Assembly: GCA_024123955.1 (NCBI GenBank)
Contig: CP099652.1
Location: 3,410,001 to 3,474,000 of the forward strand
Direction of reading: 5' to 3'
Source of the DNA: Oxalobacteraceae bacterium OTU3CINTB1
GTDB taxonomy: Bacteria > Pseudomonadota > Gammaproteobacteria > Burkholderiales > Burkholderiaceae_D
DNA: 64,000 bases
The number at the start of each line of letters is the position of its first letter. Position 1 is the first letter of the stretch. This document shows, piece after piece, positions 16,318-25,394 of the stretch. The notes beneath the pieces are model-generated. The model was not told the DNA's origin, did not search any database, and saw nothing but the letters and a program-made list of their open reading frames with translations. A program made the position numbers and the translations under genes.

Positions 16318-19035
16318 TCAGCGGCGCAAGAAGCTGCTGCCTTGCAGTGCCGCTTTCTTCAAACATTCAAGGCAGATCGTGGTGCTCGCACTAGGCAGGC
16401 CAGGTAAGGAGGCGGCGCTGCTGCTGCCGCCCTGGAAGATATGCTGCCCGCCCTTGACCGTGAAATTTCCCGGACAGGCAAAGGTGATGTTTCCACCCTC
16501 CAGCGTCACCGACGATTGCCCGGCCTGCAGCACGATCTTCTGGTTGGCCTTGACTTCGATGACGTCGTTGACCGATACGATCGTGATCGCCTTGTCGCCC
16601 AAAATCTCCAATTGATCCGTATGCGCCTGCAACGACACCGGCCCGTTGGCCGCGATCGCCTGGATGCCGCCGGCGTGCGTGAACAACCCGGTCGCGTTGG
16701 CCGACACCGACGCCACCGTGAAGGCGGCGGCCATGTGCATGTCGGACTGCGTGGTCCACTGCAACTGCCCACCGGCGAACAGCACCGTGGAAGCGGGCGT
16801 GGCCCAGTTGATGCTGGCCGGCGCTTCCATCAGCACCACCGGCTGGCCGAATTTCTCCACCGGCGCGCCGCTGTCGAGATCGCGCGCTCCTGCCGTGGCC
16901 TTCAACGGATCGTGCCCGCCGACGGCGCCCTCGAACTTCCCTTTTTGCTCCGGATCGATCTGCGTGATGAAGTCGATCTGCGCTTGGTTGGCGTCCTTGC
17001 TGACGAGCGCGTTTTGCTGCGCGGCGGCGTCGGCCAGATTCTTGCTCAATTCGGAGGCGGCGCGCAGCAGGCCGGTGGCCTCGGCGCTGTCGAGCTGGGT
17101 CGAGGTGACGCCCGCGCCTTGTTGCGCGCGCGCGGTGGCCGAGATCAGCATGCCTTCGCCCGAGCGCAGCACGCCCCAGGCGTCGGTGCGCAGCTCGAAC
17201 CCTTGGCCGCGATAGTTGCCGCGCTGGGCCGAGCCCGGCGTCTGCTGCACCAGGTAGCCGAGGTTCAGCTGCGTGGCGGCACTCGACGTGGCCAGGCGCG
17301 TGCGCAGCTGGCCCGGCGTGTCGTCTACCACCCACTGGTTGTAGCCGCCGCCGTCGAAGTTATTGCTGTGCATGCCGGAGATGACGCCGGCGTGGTTGAT
17401 GTCGGTGTCGACGCCGGCCGAGTAGGGCGGGGTGTCGGCGCCGGTGTAGAGTTGCGCGACCACCAGCGGGCGGTCCATGTCGCCTTCGATGAAGTCGACC
17501 AGCACTTCGGTGCCGATGCGCGGCGTGAATTGCGAGCCCCAGTTGGGGCCGGCCAGCGCCTCGGCCACGCGCACCCAGGTACCGGAGCCGTCGTTGCCGG
17601 GCGCGTTGCCCTTGTCGTCGGTGTTGTGCGGCAGGCCGCCTGCGTTGGCGCCGGCGCCGCGTTGCCAGGCGAACTGGATGCGCACCTGGTGCTCGCGCGT
17701 GGTGGTGTTGATGGCGTCGGGCAGGCCGACCACCAGCGCCGTTTGCGGTCCCAGCGAGGCGCCGCTGAAGCGTTCGGCAGCCGCACGCGGGACGATGGCG
17801 ACCGTGTCGCGCACGCAGGCGAAGCGGTTGCGGTAGGTGCCTGCCTCCAGTTGCGCGCCGGCGAACTTGGCCAGGGTGGCGAGGCCGGCCTTGGCGGCGC
17901 CGATCAGCTTGCCAAGGCCGCCCAGCGCCGGTTCGACGTTGTTGCGTCCCTCGTGCTCGACCCACAGCGTGGTGAACTTGTTGGCGCCGTCGGCATAGTG
18001 CTCGTGCTGGGTCAGCTGGAAACCGTGGCCGGCGGCCAGGCGGCGCACTGAACCCTGGCCTTCGAACAGTTTGTTGTCGAGCTCGAGCGCTTGCAGCATC
18101 AGGCGGCTGTGCGGATCGGCGGCGGCGCTGTCGGCGTGGCGCCGCTCGGCGCTGCCGTCGTAGATCGACAAGGCCGGCAGTTCGCCGATGTCCAGGCTGG
18201 TCGCTTGCTCGGCGGCCGGGGCCACCAGTTGCGCCGGGTCCCAGCTGCTGATGGTGACGGCGTTGGCCTGGATGCGGCGCAGCGCGTTGAATTCGTCGAT
18301 GGCGTCGTCGCTGTCGGTGGCGCGCACGCCGTGGAAACGCAATTCGGCGCCGCCAACCGTCTCGGGCGCGACGGCCTTGCTGTCGAAGAAAACGACCTTA
18401 TGCTTGGCTTGCTGCTGGCCGCCAGCTTCGGCATCGGCCGCGCCTTCTTCCTGGTCGTGCTCGAAGCGCCAGCTCAGGCCTTCGGAGGCCAGCACGCGTT
18501 GCAGGAATTCGAGGTCGCTTTCGCGGTATTGGGTCCAGATCGGCCGCGCCACCAGGGTTTGCGTGACGTCGAACTCGAACCGCACCTGCTTGTAATCGGC
18601 CAGCAGTTCGGTGATCAGGTCTTGCGCGTTTTTGTCCTGGAAGATGTAGCTGTCGCGGCGCAGGCCCAGCAGGGCCAGGCCGGGTTCCAGCCGCAGCCGG
18701 TAGCGCGCCAGGCCGCCGTCGGCGCCCAGCCAGGCGGCGTCGGTGCAGATGCCGTGCCAGGCGCGGCGCGTGCCGTCGGCCTGCAGCAGCTTGAGCGTGA
18801 TTTCCTCGCCGATGAAGTCGGCCAGTTCCAGATCGGTCGAGGTGCTGAGCGCGTCGATGTCGAAGCGGAACAGCTCGTTGACAGCCTCGCGTCCCGTGAA
18901 ACGCTCGGGCATCAGCGACTCGGGCAGCGTGGAGTCCTGCGCGCTGGCCAGCGTGATCAGGCGCGCATGCTGGCTCAGGCCGGTTCCGAACAGCCCGTCC
19001 ACCAAGGACGAGCCCGGCAGGTCGGGCAGGCTCAT
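16318..19035 (-). CDS. vgrG: T6SS spike protein VgrG (module 1) with DUF2345 and CxxC tail
   Basis: 905 residues from the ATG at 19035, which overlaps the tssL stop by one base (TGATG). A longer upstream reading would run through tssL and is rejected. It contains the gp27-like N-terminal half (ERFTGREAVNELFRFDIDAL; YRESDLEFLQRVLASEGLSW), the gp5-like OB fold (GLPDAINTTTREHQVRIQFA, GSQFTPRIGTEVLVDFIEGD), the beta-helix and a DUF2345 domain. The C-terminus ends TTICLECLKKAALQGSSFLR-R, a CxxC tail also present in vgrG2. It forms the Hcp-tube tip and carries Tde1 via the DUF4123 protein. Confidence 0.95.
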   Translation of the reverse strand: MSLPDLPGSSLVDGLFGTGLSQHARLITLASAQDSTLPESLMPERFTGREAVNELFRFDIDALSTSTDLELADFIGEEITLKLLQADGTRRAWHGICTDAAWLGADGGLARYRLRLEPGLALLGLRRDSYIFQDKNAQDLITELLADYKQVRFEFDVTQTLVARPIWTQYRESDLEFLQRVLASEGLSWRFEHDQEEGAADAEAGGQQQAKHKVVFFDSKAVAPETVGGAELRFHGVRATDSDDAIDEFNALRRIQANAVTISSWDPAQLVAPAAEQATSLDIGELPALSIYDGSAERRHADSAAADPHSRLMLQALELDNKLFEGQGSVRRLAAGHGFQLTQHEHYADGANKFTTLWVEHEGRNNVEPALGGLGKLIGAAKAGLATLAKFAGAQLEAGTYRNRFACVRDTVAIVPRAAAERFSGASLGPQTALVVGLPDAINTTTREHQVRIQFAWQRGAGANAGGLPHNTDDKGNAPGNDGSGTWVRVAEALAGPNWGSQFTPRIGTEVLVDFIEGDMDRPLVVAQLYTGADTPPYSAGVDTDINHAGVISGMHSNNFDGGGYNQWVVDDTPGQLRTRLATSSAATQLNLGYLVQQTPGSAQRGNYRGQGFELRTDAWGVLRSGEGMLISATARAQQGAGVTSTQLDSAEATGLLRAASELSKNLADAAAQQNALVSKDANQAQIDFITQIDPEQKGKFEGAVGGHDPLKATAGARDLDSGAPVEKFGQPVVLMEAPASINWATPASTVLFAGGQLQWTTQSDMHMAAAFTVASVSANATGLFTHAGGIQAIAANGPVSLQAHTDQLEILGDKAITIVSVNDVIEVKANQKIVLQAGQSSVTLEGGNITFACPGNFTVKGGQHIFQGGSSSAASLPGLPSASTTICLECLKKAALQGSSFLRR

Positions 19036-19817
19036 CACGGCAACGTGATGGTCAGGTTGGCTTGCTTGGGCGCGAGCTTGACCACGTCGTTGTACGCGGC
19101 CATGCTGGTTTCGGTGCCATGGCCGAGCATGCTGCGCAAACCGATGTAGCCAAGCGCGCCGATCAGCGCGAACACCGAGCACAGCACCCACAGCGGGACG
19201 TCGTTGCGCAGCTTGTGGATAATCTGGTCGGGGCGCTCGGCGTGCGGCGCGAAGCCCGATTTCTTGCCCTTCATGTGGGCGATCTCGTCGCCCAGGCGCG
19301 CCGTCAGGTAGGCCAGCTTTTCCGAGCCTTCGATGATGTAGCGGCCCTGGAAACCCAGCAGCAGGCACATGTGGAACACTTCGAGCGCCTGCAGGTGGGC
19401 GCTGCCGCGCGCGCGCAGGCTTTCGAGACGGTTGAAGAAGTTCTCGCCGGCCAGCTGGTCGCCGAACAGCACCAGTTGCAGCGGGCGGCGCTCCCAGGCG
19501 TCGCGGATGCCGTACGGTGAGCGCAGGATGATCTCGTCGACCGCCGCGCAGAAGGCGTACTTGGCGTTGTCGATGTCGTCGGCCGAGGCGCCTTGCTTCT
19601 TGGCGCCACGGCTGAAGTCGTCGAGGAACTGCGTCATCTTGTTGATGAAGTCGGCGTTGGCTTGCGGGCCGTTGCCGTTCTTGAGCATGAACAGGGCGTA
19701 GAAACCGTCGTACATCAGGTCCATCAGCGTGTGTTCGGTGCCGGGGCCGGCGGCGATGGCCGGCGAAAACGCCGGCTGGCCGCCGGGGATCAGGGAAGGA
19801 GGGGCGCTAGTAGTCAT
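19035..19817 (-). CDS. tssL: T6SS inner-membrane protein TssL (DotU/IcmH)
   Basis: 260 residues. The cytoplasmic helical DotU domain has LMDLMYDGFYALFMLKNG, KYAFCAAVDEIILRSPYG and VFHMCLLLGFQGRYIIEG. A single C-terminal membrane segment lies at ~205-225 (VPLWVLCSVFALIGALGYIG). The protein ends shortly after, with no peptidoglycan-binding OmpA domain; that function may be supplied by the OmpA-like gene at 32323. TssL with TssM forms the trans-envelope complex that docks the baseplate. Operon: tssK (10 bp upstream), vgrG1 overlapping downstream. Confidence 0.95.
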   Translation of the reverse strand: MTTSAPPSLIPGGQPAFSPAIAAGPGTEHTLMDLMYDGFYALFMLKNGNGPQANADFINKMTQFLDDFSRGAKKQGASADDIDNAKYAFCAAVDEIILRSPYGIRDAWERRPLQLVLFGDQLAGENFFNRLESLRARGSAHLQALEVFHMCLLLGFQGRYIIEGSEKLAYLTARLGDEIAHMKGKKSGFAPHAERPDQIIHKLRNDVPLWVLCSVFALIGALGYIGLRSMLGHGTETSMAAYNDVVKLAPKQANLTITLP

Positions 19818-19827
19818 GGGTTGGTCT

Positions 19828-21174
19828 TCAGGAAGTGACGGCGACGAGGTCCAGTTTCAGGTCGCGCATGCCGGCGGGAACGTAGATCGAGATCGATTGC
19901 GCCTGCAGCATGCGCTCGTACATCTGACCTTTGGCTTCGAGGGCGAAATAATAGGTGTCGGGGCGCACCGGCACGGCCGCCGGCACTTGCGGCGCGTGCG
20001 TCAGGCGCACGCCCGGCATGGCCGAAAGCACGAACTTTTCGACGTCGTCCGGGGCGCCGATCTTGAAGCGCAGCGGCACCACGTCGACCATTTCGACGCC
20101 GGACAAATCGGCCGAGACGCCGAGGTAGAAGGTCGTCTGGGCGTCGATCTTGCCCGAGTCGAGCATGCCGTGGTGGTACGACGGCTTGACCTCGTTGAGC
20201 GCGATGGCGAAGTATTTCGACGAAATCACCGTGTCGAGCAACTCGCGGATGATGCCGTGCAGGCGGGCGAAGCCGGGACCGGGGTCGAGGTGGTCGTACT
20301 GCGGCAGGTCGCTGAGCGAAATGCCCTTCGAGAAGGTCATCAGCGCGCCCGACAGGCCCAGCAGTTGTTCGTACAGCCGCTCGGGGTGCAGGGTCGGATG
20401 GTGGAAATAATGGCTCAGCGACGCATACGCCGAACTGGCCGTGTGCAGCAGCCAGAACGACGACATGTCGCCGGAGCGGAATTCGATGACGTGCTTGCTC
20501 GGCTCGCGATGGTGGCCGTACAGCGCGTTGACCTTGGCCTGCAGCGCGTCCAGCAGGCGGCGCAGTTGCAGGAACAGCAGCGGCGCGCTGCGGATCGACA
20601 GGCTCGGCGGGATGAACGACGGGTCCTGCTCGAAGCCGCCGGTCGACAGCCGGCGCAGGCGCAGCAGCGGCAAGCTGACGTAGGAGTCGCGCGGTTCCGA
20701 TTCGGACACCAGGCGCAGCGTTTTCTTCAGGTACGTCAGTTGCGCGTGCGCGGCCTGGGTGTACAGGTCGGGCGTGTCGAGGTTGCTCTGGGCGTAACGG
20801 GCGGCGTTGCTGGGCTGGCCCTCGGGGGCGAAGTTGCCGCCGAAATGCTTGAACGCGGGCAGGGCGGCGTAGAACGTCAGCGCCTGCTGCGACTGCGGAA
20901 TATTGCTCAGGTCGATCTCGGCCGGCAGCTCGTCGGCGCCGGGCGCGTTGTAGATCTCGCCGTCCTGGAACACCAGCGCCAGGTCGAGCAGGCGCAAGGT
21001 GTTGTTGTGCAGGGCGTCGCGGTCGAGCTGCAACTGGCTGACGCCCCAGGCGTAAGGGTGCAGCGCCTTGACGCTGTCGTGCAGCCGCTGCTCGTGGTAG
21101 CGGTCCTGCTGCTGAAAATGCTGGGGACGCAGGAACAGTCCCTCGCCCCATAAAAGTTTTCCCGTGATGCTCAT
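19828..21174 (-). CDS. tssK: T6SS baseplate protein TssK
   Basis: 448 residues from the ATG at 21174 (MSITGKLLWGEGLFLRPQHF), the usual TssK N-terminus; the 12-residue upstream extension is not family-like. Other blocks: QQQDRYHEQRLHDSVKAL, SSFWLLHTASSAYASLSHYF, YFALEAKGQMYERMLQAQ. TssK is a trimeric baseplate part that connects the wedge (TssEFG) to TssL. It is the first gene of the minus-strand tssK-tssL-vgrG1-effector unit and is divergent from the tssB operon across 272 bp. Confidence 0.95.
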   Translation of the reverse strand: MSITGKLLWGEGLFLRPQHFQQQDRYHEQRLHDSVKALHPYAWGVSQLQLDRDALHNNTLRLLDLALVFQDGEIYNAPGADELPAEIDLSNIPQSQQALTFYAALPAFKHFGGNFAPEGQPSNAARYAQSNLDTPDLYTQAAHAQLTYLKKTLRLVSESEPRDSYVSLPLLRLRRLSTGGFEQDPSFIPPSLSIRSAPLLFLQLRRLLDALQAKVNALYGHHREPSKHVIEFRSGDMSSFWLLHTASSAYASLSHYFHHPTLHPERLYEQLLGLSGALMTFSKGISLSDLPQYDHLDPGPGFARLHGIIRELLDTVISSKYFAIALNEVKPSYHHGMLDSGKIDAQTTFYLGVSADLSGVEMVDVVPLRFKIGAPDDVEKFVLSAMPGVRLTHAPQVPAAVPVRPDTYYFALEAKGQMYERMLQAQSISIYVPAGMRDLKLDLVAVTS

Positions 21175-21336
21175 CGAATGCCTTATCGCCTCATGCCTGC
21201 GGACCGTCAAAAATTAGTGCCCAATCACAACTGCCAGAACAATAACATTTTCTGGCGCACTGTGAGTGTTTCTTCTGCGTAACGTGCTAAGCTTTATAAT
21301 CTTTCTTCTCGGTAACGGTGTACGGTTCAGTTCGTA

Positions 21337-21366
21337 TTGTACGAGGTAAAGAATTAAATTTATGAT
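21337..21366 (+). promoter_or_regulatory. Candidate sigma70 promoter of the tssBC-hcp operon
   Basis: TTGTAC (21337-21342), an 18-bp spacer, and TATGAT (21361-21366) in an AT-rich divergent region, 81 bp before the lipoprotein ATG. No sigma54-type GG/GC element with correct spacing was found. The region also holds the divergent tssK promoter, which I could not place. Confidence 0.5.
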
Positions 21367-21446
21367 ATTCTGCCGAAAAATGAGAAATTGGCAACAGTTT
21401 ATAGCAACTGTTCCCGCCTTTAACACCCCTGACTTTTGAGGAACAC

Positions 21447-22031
21447 ATGAGTACATCGATCCATCTTCGCCGCCTGTTGGGCGGTGCCGCCTGCATCCTG
21501 GCCCTGAGCGCCTGTACCACCGCGCCGGTGGTCAAGGTGCCCGTGGCCCCACCCACCATCGCCGAAGTCATGGGCAAGGCCGCCGCCGCCGACAGCGCCG
21601 GCCAGAAGGAAGCGGCGATCGCGCTGTGGAAGCAGGCCGCCGCCGCCTATCCCGCCGACAAGGACCCGTGGACCCGCATGGCGCAGACCAAGTACGAGGC
21701 CGGCCAGTACGGCGAAGCCATCGTCAACGCCCAGGAAATCCTGGTGCGCGACCCCAACGACCAGCTGGCCAACAGCATCATCGCCATCAGCGGCCTGCGC
21801 CTGTCGACCCGCGCGCTTGCCGACCTGAGCCGTCAGAACAACTTGTCCGGTTCGCTGCGCACCGAGTCGCAGGACCTGGCCAAGCTGCTGCGCGAGAGCC
21901 TGGGCGAGCAGGTGCTGGTGCCGCCGGCCAAGCCGGTTGCGCCGGCGCAGCGCGCCGTGACGCCAGCCAAAAAGGGCGCCAAGCAGCCGGCCCGCGAACC
22001 GAAGGCCGACCCCTTCGACGCGCTGAAGTAA
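21447..22031 (+). CDS. T6SS-associated TPR lipoprotein
   Basis: 194 residues. Lipoprotein signal MSTSIHLRRLLGGAACILAL-SAC, then tetratricopeptide-like helices (AAADSAGQKEAAIALWKQAA, DPWTRMAQTKYEAGQYGEAI, VRDPNDQLANSIIAISGLRL) and a Pro/Ala/Lys-rich tail. It is the first gene of the tssB operon; a GAGGAA ribosome site precedes the ATG. Similar TPR lipoproteins head tssB operons in other Burkholderiales. It lacks the beta-sandwich look of TssJ, so I do not call it tssJ, though an outer-membrane role in the T6SS is plausible. Confidence 0.8.
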   Translation: MSTSIHLRRLLGGAACILALSACTTAPVVKVPVAPPTIAEVMGKAAAADSAGQKEAAIALWKQAAAAYPADKDPWTRMAQTKYEAGQYGEAIVNAQEILVRDPNDQLANSIIAISGLRLSTRALADLSRQNNLSGSLRTESQDLAKLLRESLGEQVLVPPAKPVAPAQRAVTPAKKGAKQPAREPKADPFDALK

Positions 22032-22098
22032 GTTTTTAAGTAATTCCACCCGGTGGCGTCGCCGCGACGCCGCTGTTTATTTTTGAAATGGGGATGTC

Positions 22099-22608
22099 AT
22101 GTCGAAAAAAGAGAGTGTTCAGAAGCGCCTGCAGAAGGTGCGCCCGCCACGGGTCCAGATGACCTATGACGTCGAGATCGGCGATGCGATCGAAAATAAA
22201 GAGCTGCCGTTCGTGATGGGCGTGGTGGGCGATTTCGGCGGCAACTCCGAAGTCGAACAGAAGCGCTTGAAGGAGCGCAAGTTCGTCAACATCGACCGCG
22301 ACAACTTCGACGAGGTGCTCAAGGGCGTCGAGCCGCGCGCCGCCTTCCGCGTGGCCAACGAGCTGGGCGAGGGCGGCGGCGAGTTCGCCGTCGACCTGAA
22401 GTTCAAGTCGATGGACGATTTCCGTCCCGAGGCGGTCGTCGAACAAGTCGAGCCGCTGCGCAAGCTGCTCGAGGCGCGCACCAAGCTGGCCGACCTGCGC
22501 AACAAGCTGGCCGGCAACGACAAGCTCGAAGACATCCTCAACGACGTCCTGCACAGCACCGAGAAGCTGGCCGAACTGGGCCAGCAAACCACCCCGAAGA
22601 AAGATTGA
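22099..22608 (+). CDS. tssB: T6SS sheath small subunit TssB (VipA/IglA)
   Basis: 169 residues: KESVQKRLQKVRPPRVQMTY, VMGVVGDFGGNSEVEQKRLK, RKFVNIDRDNFDEVLKGVEP are classic TssB blocks, with the C-terminal helix (LNDVLHSTEKLAELGQ) that binds ClpV. It forms the contractile sheath with TssC. Four bases separate it from tssC. Confidence 0.97.
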   Translation: MSKKESVQKRLQKVRPPRVQMTYDVEIGDAIENKELPFVMGVVGDFGGNSEVEQKRLKERKFVNIDRDNFDEVLKGVEPRAAFRVANELGEGGGEFAVDLKFKSMDDFRPEAVVEQVEPLRKLLEARTKLADLRNKLAGNDKLEDILNDVLHSTEKLAELGQQTTPKKD

Positions 22609-22611
22609 GCC

Positions 22612-24096
22612 ATGTCCGTCCAAACTTCCCCAACGTCGGCCGGCGCGGCCACCACCGAACTGGCCCTGCTCGACCAGATCGTTGAGCAGAGCAAGGTCGC
22701 CAAGTCGAGCGTCGAGCACGCCCGCGCCAAGGACATCATCTCCGAGCTGGTCAGCCAGGTCATGGAAGGCACCGTCGTGGTGTCGGACAACCTGGCCGCC
22801 ACCATCGACGCCCGCGTCGCCGAGCTCGACAGCCTGATCTCCAAGCAGCTCAGCGCCATCATGCACGCGCCGGAATTCCAGAAGCTCGAATCGAGCTGGA
22901 CCGGCCTGAACTACCTGGTCAAGAATTCCTCGACCGGCCAGAACCTCAAGATCAAGATGCTCAACGCGACCAAGAAGGAATTGGTCAAGGATTTCCAGAG
23001 CGCGCTCGAGTTCGACCAGTCGACCATGTTCAAGAAGGTCTACGAGGAGGAGTTCGGCACGTTCGGCGGCGCGCCGTTCGGCTCGCTGATCGGCGACTTC
23101 GAAATCACCCGCCAGCCGGAAGACATGTACTTCATCGAGCAGATGTCGCACGTGGCCGCCGCCTCGCACGCGCCGTTCATCTCGGCCGCCTCGCCGGAGC
23201 TGTTCGGCCTGGAGACCTACAGCGACCTGGGCAAGCCGCGCGACCTGTCGAAGGTGTTCGACACCGTCGAGTACGCCAAGTGGAAATCGTTCCGCGAGTC
23301 CGAGGATTCGCGCTACGTCGGCCTGACGCTGCCGCGCTTCCTGGGCCGCCAGCCGTTCAACCCGGCCGACGGCATGACCGTCGAGGGCTTCAATTTCGTC
23401 GAGGACGTCGACGGCACCGACCACCACAAATACCTGTGGTGCAACGCCGCCTACGCCTTCGGCACCAAGCTGACCAACGCGTTCGAGGACTACGGCTGGT
23501 GCGCCGCCATCCGCGGCGTCGAAGGCGGCGGCCTGGTCGAGGACCTGCCGACCCACACCTTCAAGACCGACGAAGGCGAAGTGGCGCTCAAGTGCCCGAC
23601 CGAGATCGCCATCACCGACCGCCGCGAGAAGGAGTTGAGCGACCTCGGCTTCATCTCGCTGGTGCACTGCAAGAACACCGACTACGCCGCCTTCTTCGGC
23701 GCGCAGTCGACGCAAAAGGCCAAGAAGTACAACACCGACGCGGCCAATGCCAACGCCGTGCTGTCGGCCCAGCTGCAATACATCTTCGCCGTCTCGCGCA
23801 TCGCCCACTACATGAAGGCGATGATGCGCGACAAGATCGGCAGCTTTGCCGCCGCCTCCAACGTCGAGGACTTCCTCAACCGTTGGTTGACCCAATACGT
23901 GCTACTCGACGACAACGCCAGCCAGGAACAGAAAGCCCAGTTCCCGCTGCGTGAGGCGTCGGTGCAAGTATCCGAAGTGCCGGGACGTCCTGGCGTGTAC
24001 CGCGCCGTGTCGTTCCTGCGCCCGCACTTCCAGCTCGACGAGCTGTCCGTTTCACTCCGTCTGGTCGCGGAGCTGCCTCAATCGACCAAGTCTTAA
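22612..24096 (+). CDS. tssC: T6SS sheath large subunit TssC (VipB/IglB)
   Basis: 494 residues, full length for the family. Conserved blocks: MHAPEFQKLESSWTGLNYLV, EEFGTFGGAPFGSLIGDFEI, PRFLGRQPFNPADGMTVEGF, NAAYAFGTKLTNAFEDYGWC, YIFAVSRIAHYMKAMMRDKI, and the C-terminal RPHFQLDELSVSLRLVAELP. Polymerises with TssB around the Hcp tube; contraction fires the spike. Translation is probably coupled to tssB. Confidence 0.97.
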   Translation: MSVQTSPTSAGAATTELALLDQIVEQSKVAKSSVEHARAKDIISELVSQVMEGTVVVSDNLAATIDARVAELDSLISKQLSAIMHAPEFQKLESSWTGLNYLVKNSSTGQNLKIKMLNATKKELVKDFQSALEFDQSTMFKKVYEEEFGTFGGAPFGSLIGDFEITRQPEDMYFIEQMSHVAAASHAPFISAASPELFGLETYSDLGKPRDLSKVFDTVEYAKWKSFRESEDSRYVGLTLPRFLGRQPFNPADGMTVEGFNFVEDVDGTDHHKYLWCNAAYAFGTKLTNAFEDYGWCAAIRGVEGGGLVEDLPTHTFKTDEGEVALKCPTEIAITDRREKELSDLGFISLVHCKNTDYAAFFGAQSTQKAKKYNTDAANANAVLSAQLQYIFAVSRIAHYMKAMMRDKIGSFAAASNVEDFLNRWLTQYVLLDDNASQEQKAQFPLREASVQVSEVPGRPGVYRAVSFLRPHFQLDELSVSLRLVAELPQSTKS

Positions 24097-24140
24097 TGTT
24101 TTAATTTTTAGTTGTTCAATCCAAAACCGAAAGGAATACC

Positions 24141-24632
24141 ATGGCAATCGACGTATATCTGCAAATCGACGGCATCAAAGGCGAGTCCGCCGACAGCACC
24201 CACAAAGATTGGATCGAGTGCAAATCGGTCCAGTGGGAAGTGCTGCAGCCTAAATCGGCGACCGCCTCGTCGGCCGGCGGCCACACCGCCGAGCGCACCG
24301 AGCACAAAGAGATCGTGATCGCCAAGCTGGCCGACCTGTCGACTCCTCTGCTGCTGCAGACGTGCTCCTCGGGTAAAACCATTCCTAAGGCCAAGTTCGA
24401 GTTCCTGCGCGCCGATGGCCAGGGCGAGCGCATCAAGTACTTCGAAATCGAACTGGAAAACGTGCTGATCAGCAGCGTCGCTCCGCAAGTGCAGCCAGGC
24501 GACATCCTGTCCGAGCACGTGTCGATCAAGTACTCGAAAGTGAAGTGGAAGTACACCCAGCAGAAGATCGGTGGCGGTTCGGGTGGCAACACCTCGGGCG
24601 GTTGGGATCTGTCGGCCAACAAGACGGCCTAA
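24141..24632 (+). CDS. hcp: T6SS tube protein Hcp (TssD)
   Basis: 163 residues. MAIDVYLQIDGIKGESADST and the DWIECKSVQWEVLQPKS strand identify Hcp; KAKFEFLRADGQGERIKYFE and ISSVAPQVQPGDILSEHVSI complete the ring-forming fold. The C-terminus has a Gly-rich stretch (IGGGSGGNTSGG) before the end. Stacked hexamers form the inner tube. The following 269 bp to tssE contain no gene and could hold a processing or termination site, consistent with Hcp being made in excess. Confidence 0.96.
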   Translation: MAIDVYLQIDGIKGESADSTHKDWIECKSVQWEVLQPKSATASSAGGHTAERTEHKEIVIAKLADLSTPLLLQTCSSGKTIPKAKFEFLRADGQGERIKYFEIELENVLISSVAPQVQPGDILSEHVSIKYSKVKWKYTQQKIGGGSGGNTSGGWDLSANKTA

Positions 24633-24901
24633 GTTACCCCAATACGCTGTGAATTCCACGGTGTCGTCGGGACGCTGCGGAATTGACGCCGGCGATACGG
24701 GACGACGCGCGTGCGCCATGACGCTCGCCGCGCCCCGTTCGCCATCGCGCCCGCTCCCCTTGTGACGGCTTCATGCCGCCGCGAACGGGTAGGGGACGGA
24801 CGCGAAAGCTGGACTTATTGTGGCAACCGCCCCGCCCGACGCGGTGGCGGCCGCCGCACTATTTCCGACATCGAGTTTTAACACTGATATTCAGGATGCA
24901 C

Positions 24902-25393
24902 ATGAAGGGTTTTTCGCCGGGACTGTTCGACCGCCTGATGGACGCGCCCGTCCACGGCGCCACCAGTGCCACCGTGTCCCGGATGTCGATCGAGGACTTG
25001 AAGGACACCGTCGCCCGCGACCTCGAAGCGCTGCTCAACACGCGCACCGTCATCAGCGAGGAGCTGATCAAAAAATTCCCCGAGTGCGGCCGCTCGATCC
25101 TGACCTACGGCTTGAACGATTTTGCCGGCCTCAGCCTGTCGAGCGCCGACGACCGCGCCTACATCTGCACCTGCCTGGAAAAGGCCATCGGCCGCCACGA
25201 GCCGCGCCTGCGCAACGTGCGCGCCTCGCTCGAGATCCAGGAGGGCACGATCAACCGCCTCAACTTCGCCATCACCGCGCTGCTGGTGGTGAGCGCGGCG
25301 CAAGAGCCGGTCAATTTCGACGCCGTCCTGCAGCCGTCGAGCCTACATTACACTATTAGCAAGGCGCGCCGCCTGGCGTCGCCGGGAGTCTGA
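24902..25393 (+). CDS. tssE: T6SS baseplate protein TssE (gp25-like)
   Basis: 163 residues from the ATG at 24902 (MKGFSPGLFDRLMDAPV), which has AGGA five bases upstream; the ATG at 24896 overlaps that site. GP25-like lysozyme-fold blocks: VARDLEALLNTRTVISEELI, CGRSILTYGLNDFAGLSLSS, and IGRHEPRLRNVRASL (the ExR-type wedge motif). Nucleates sheath assembly with TssF, TssG and TssK. The tssF start lies one base after the stop. Confidence 0.93.
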   Translation: MKGFSPGLFDRLMDAPVHGATSATVSRMSIEDLKDTVARDLEALLNTRTVISEELIKKFPECGRSILTYGLNDFAGLSLSSADDRAYICTCLEKAIGRHEPRLRNVRASLEIQEGTINRLNFAITALLVVSAAQEPVNFDAVLQPSSLHYTISKARRLASPGV

Positions 25394-25394
25394 C

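Noticed and set aside
21380..21410. TGGCAA...TAGCA near the tssB operon as a sigma54 promoter
   Set aside because: The GG and GC elements are about two bases too far apart for a -24/-12 promoter; a sigma70 pair fits better.
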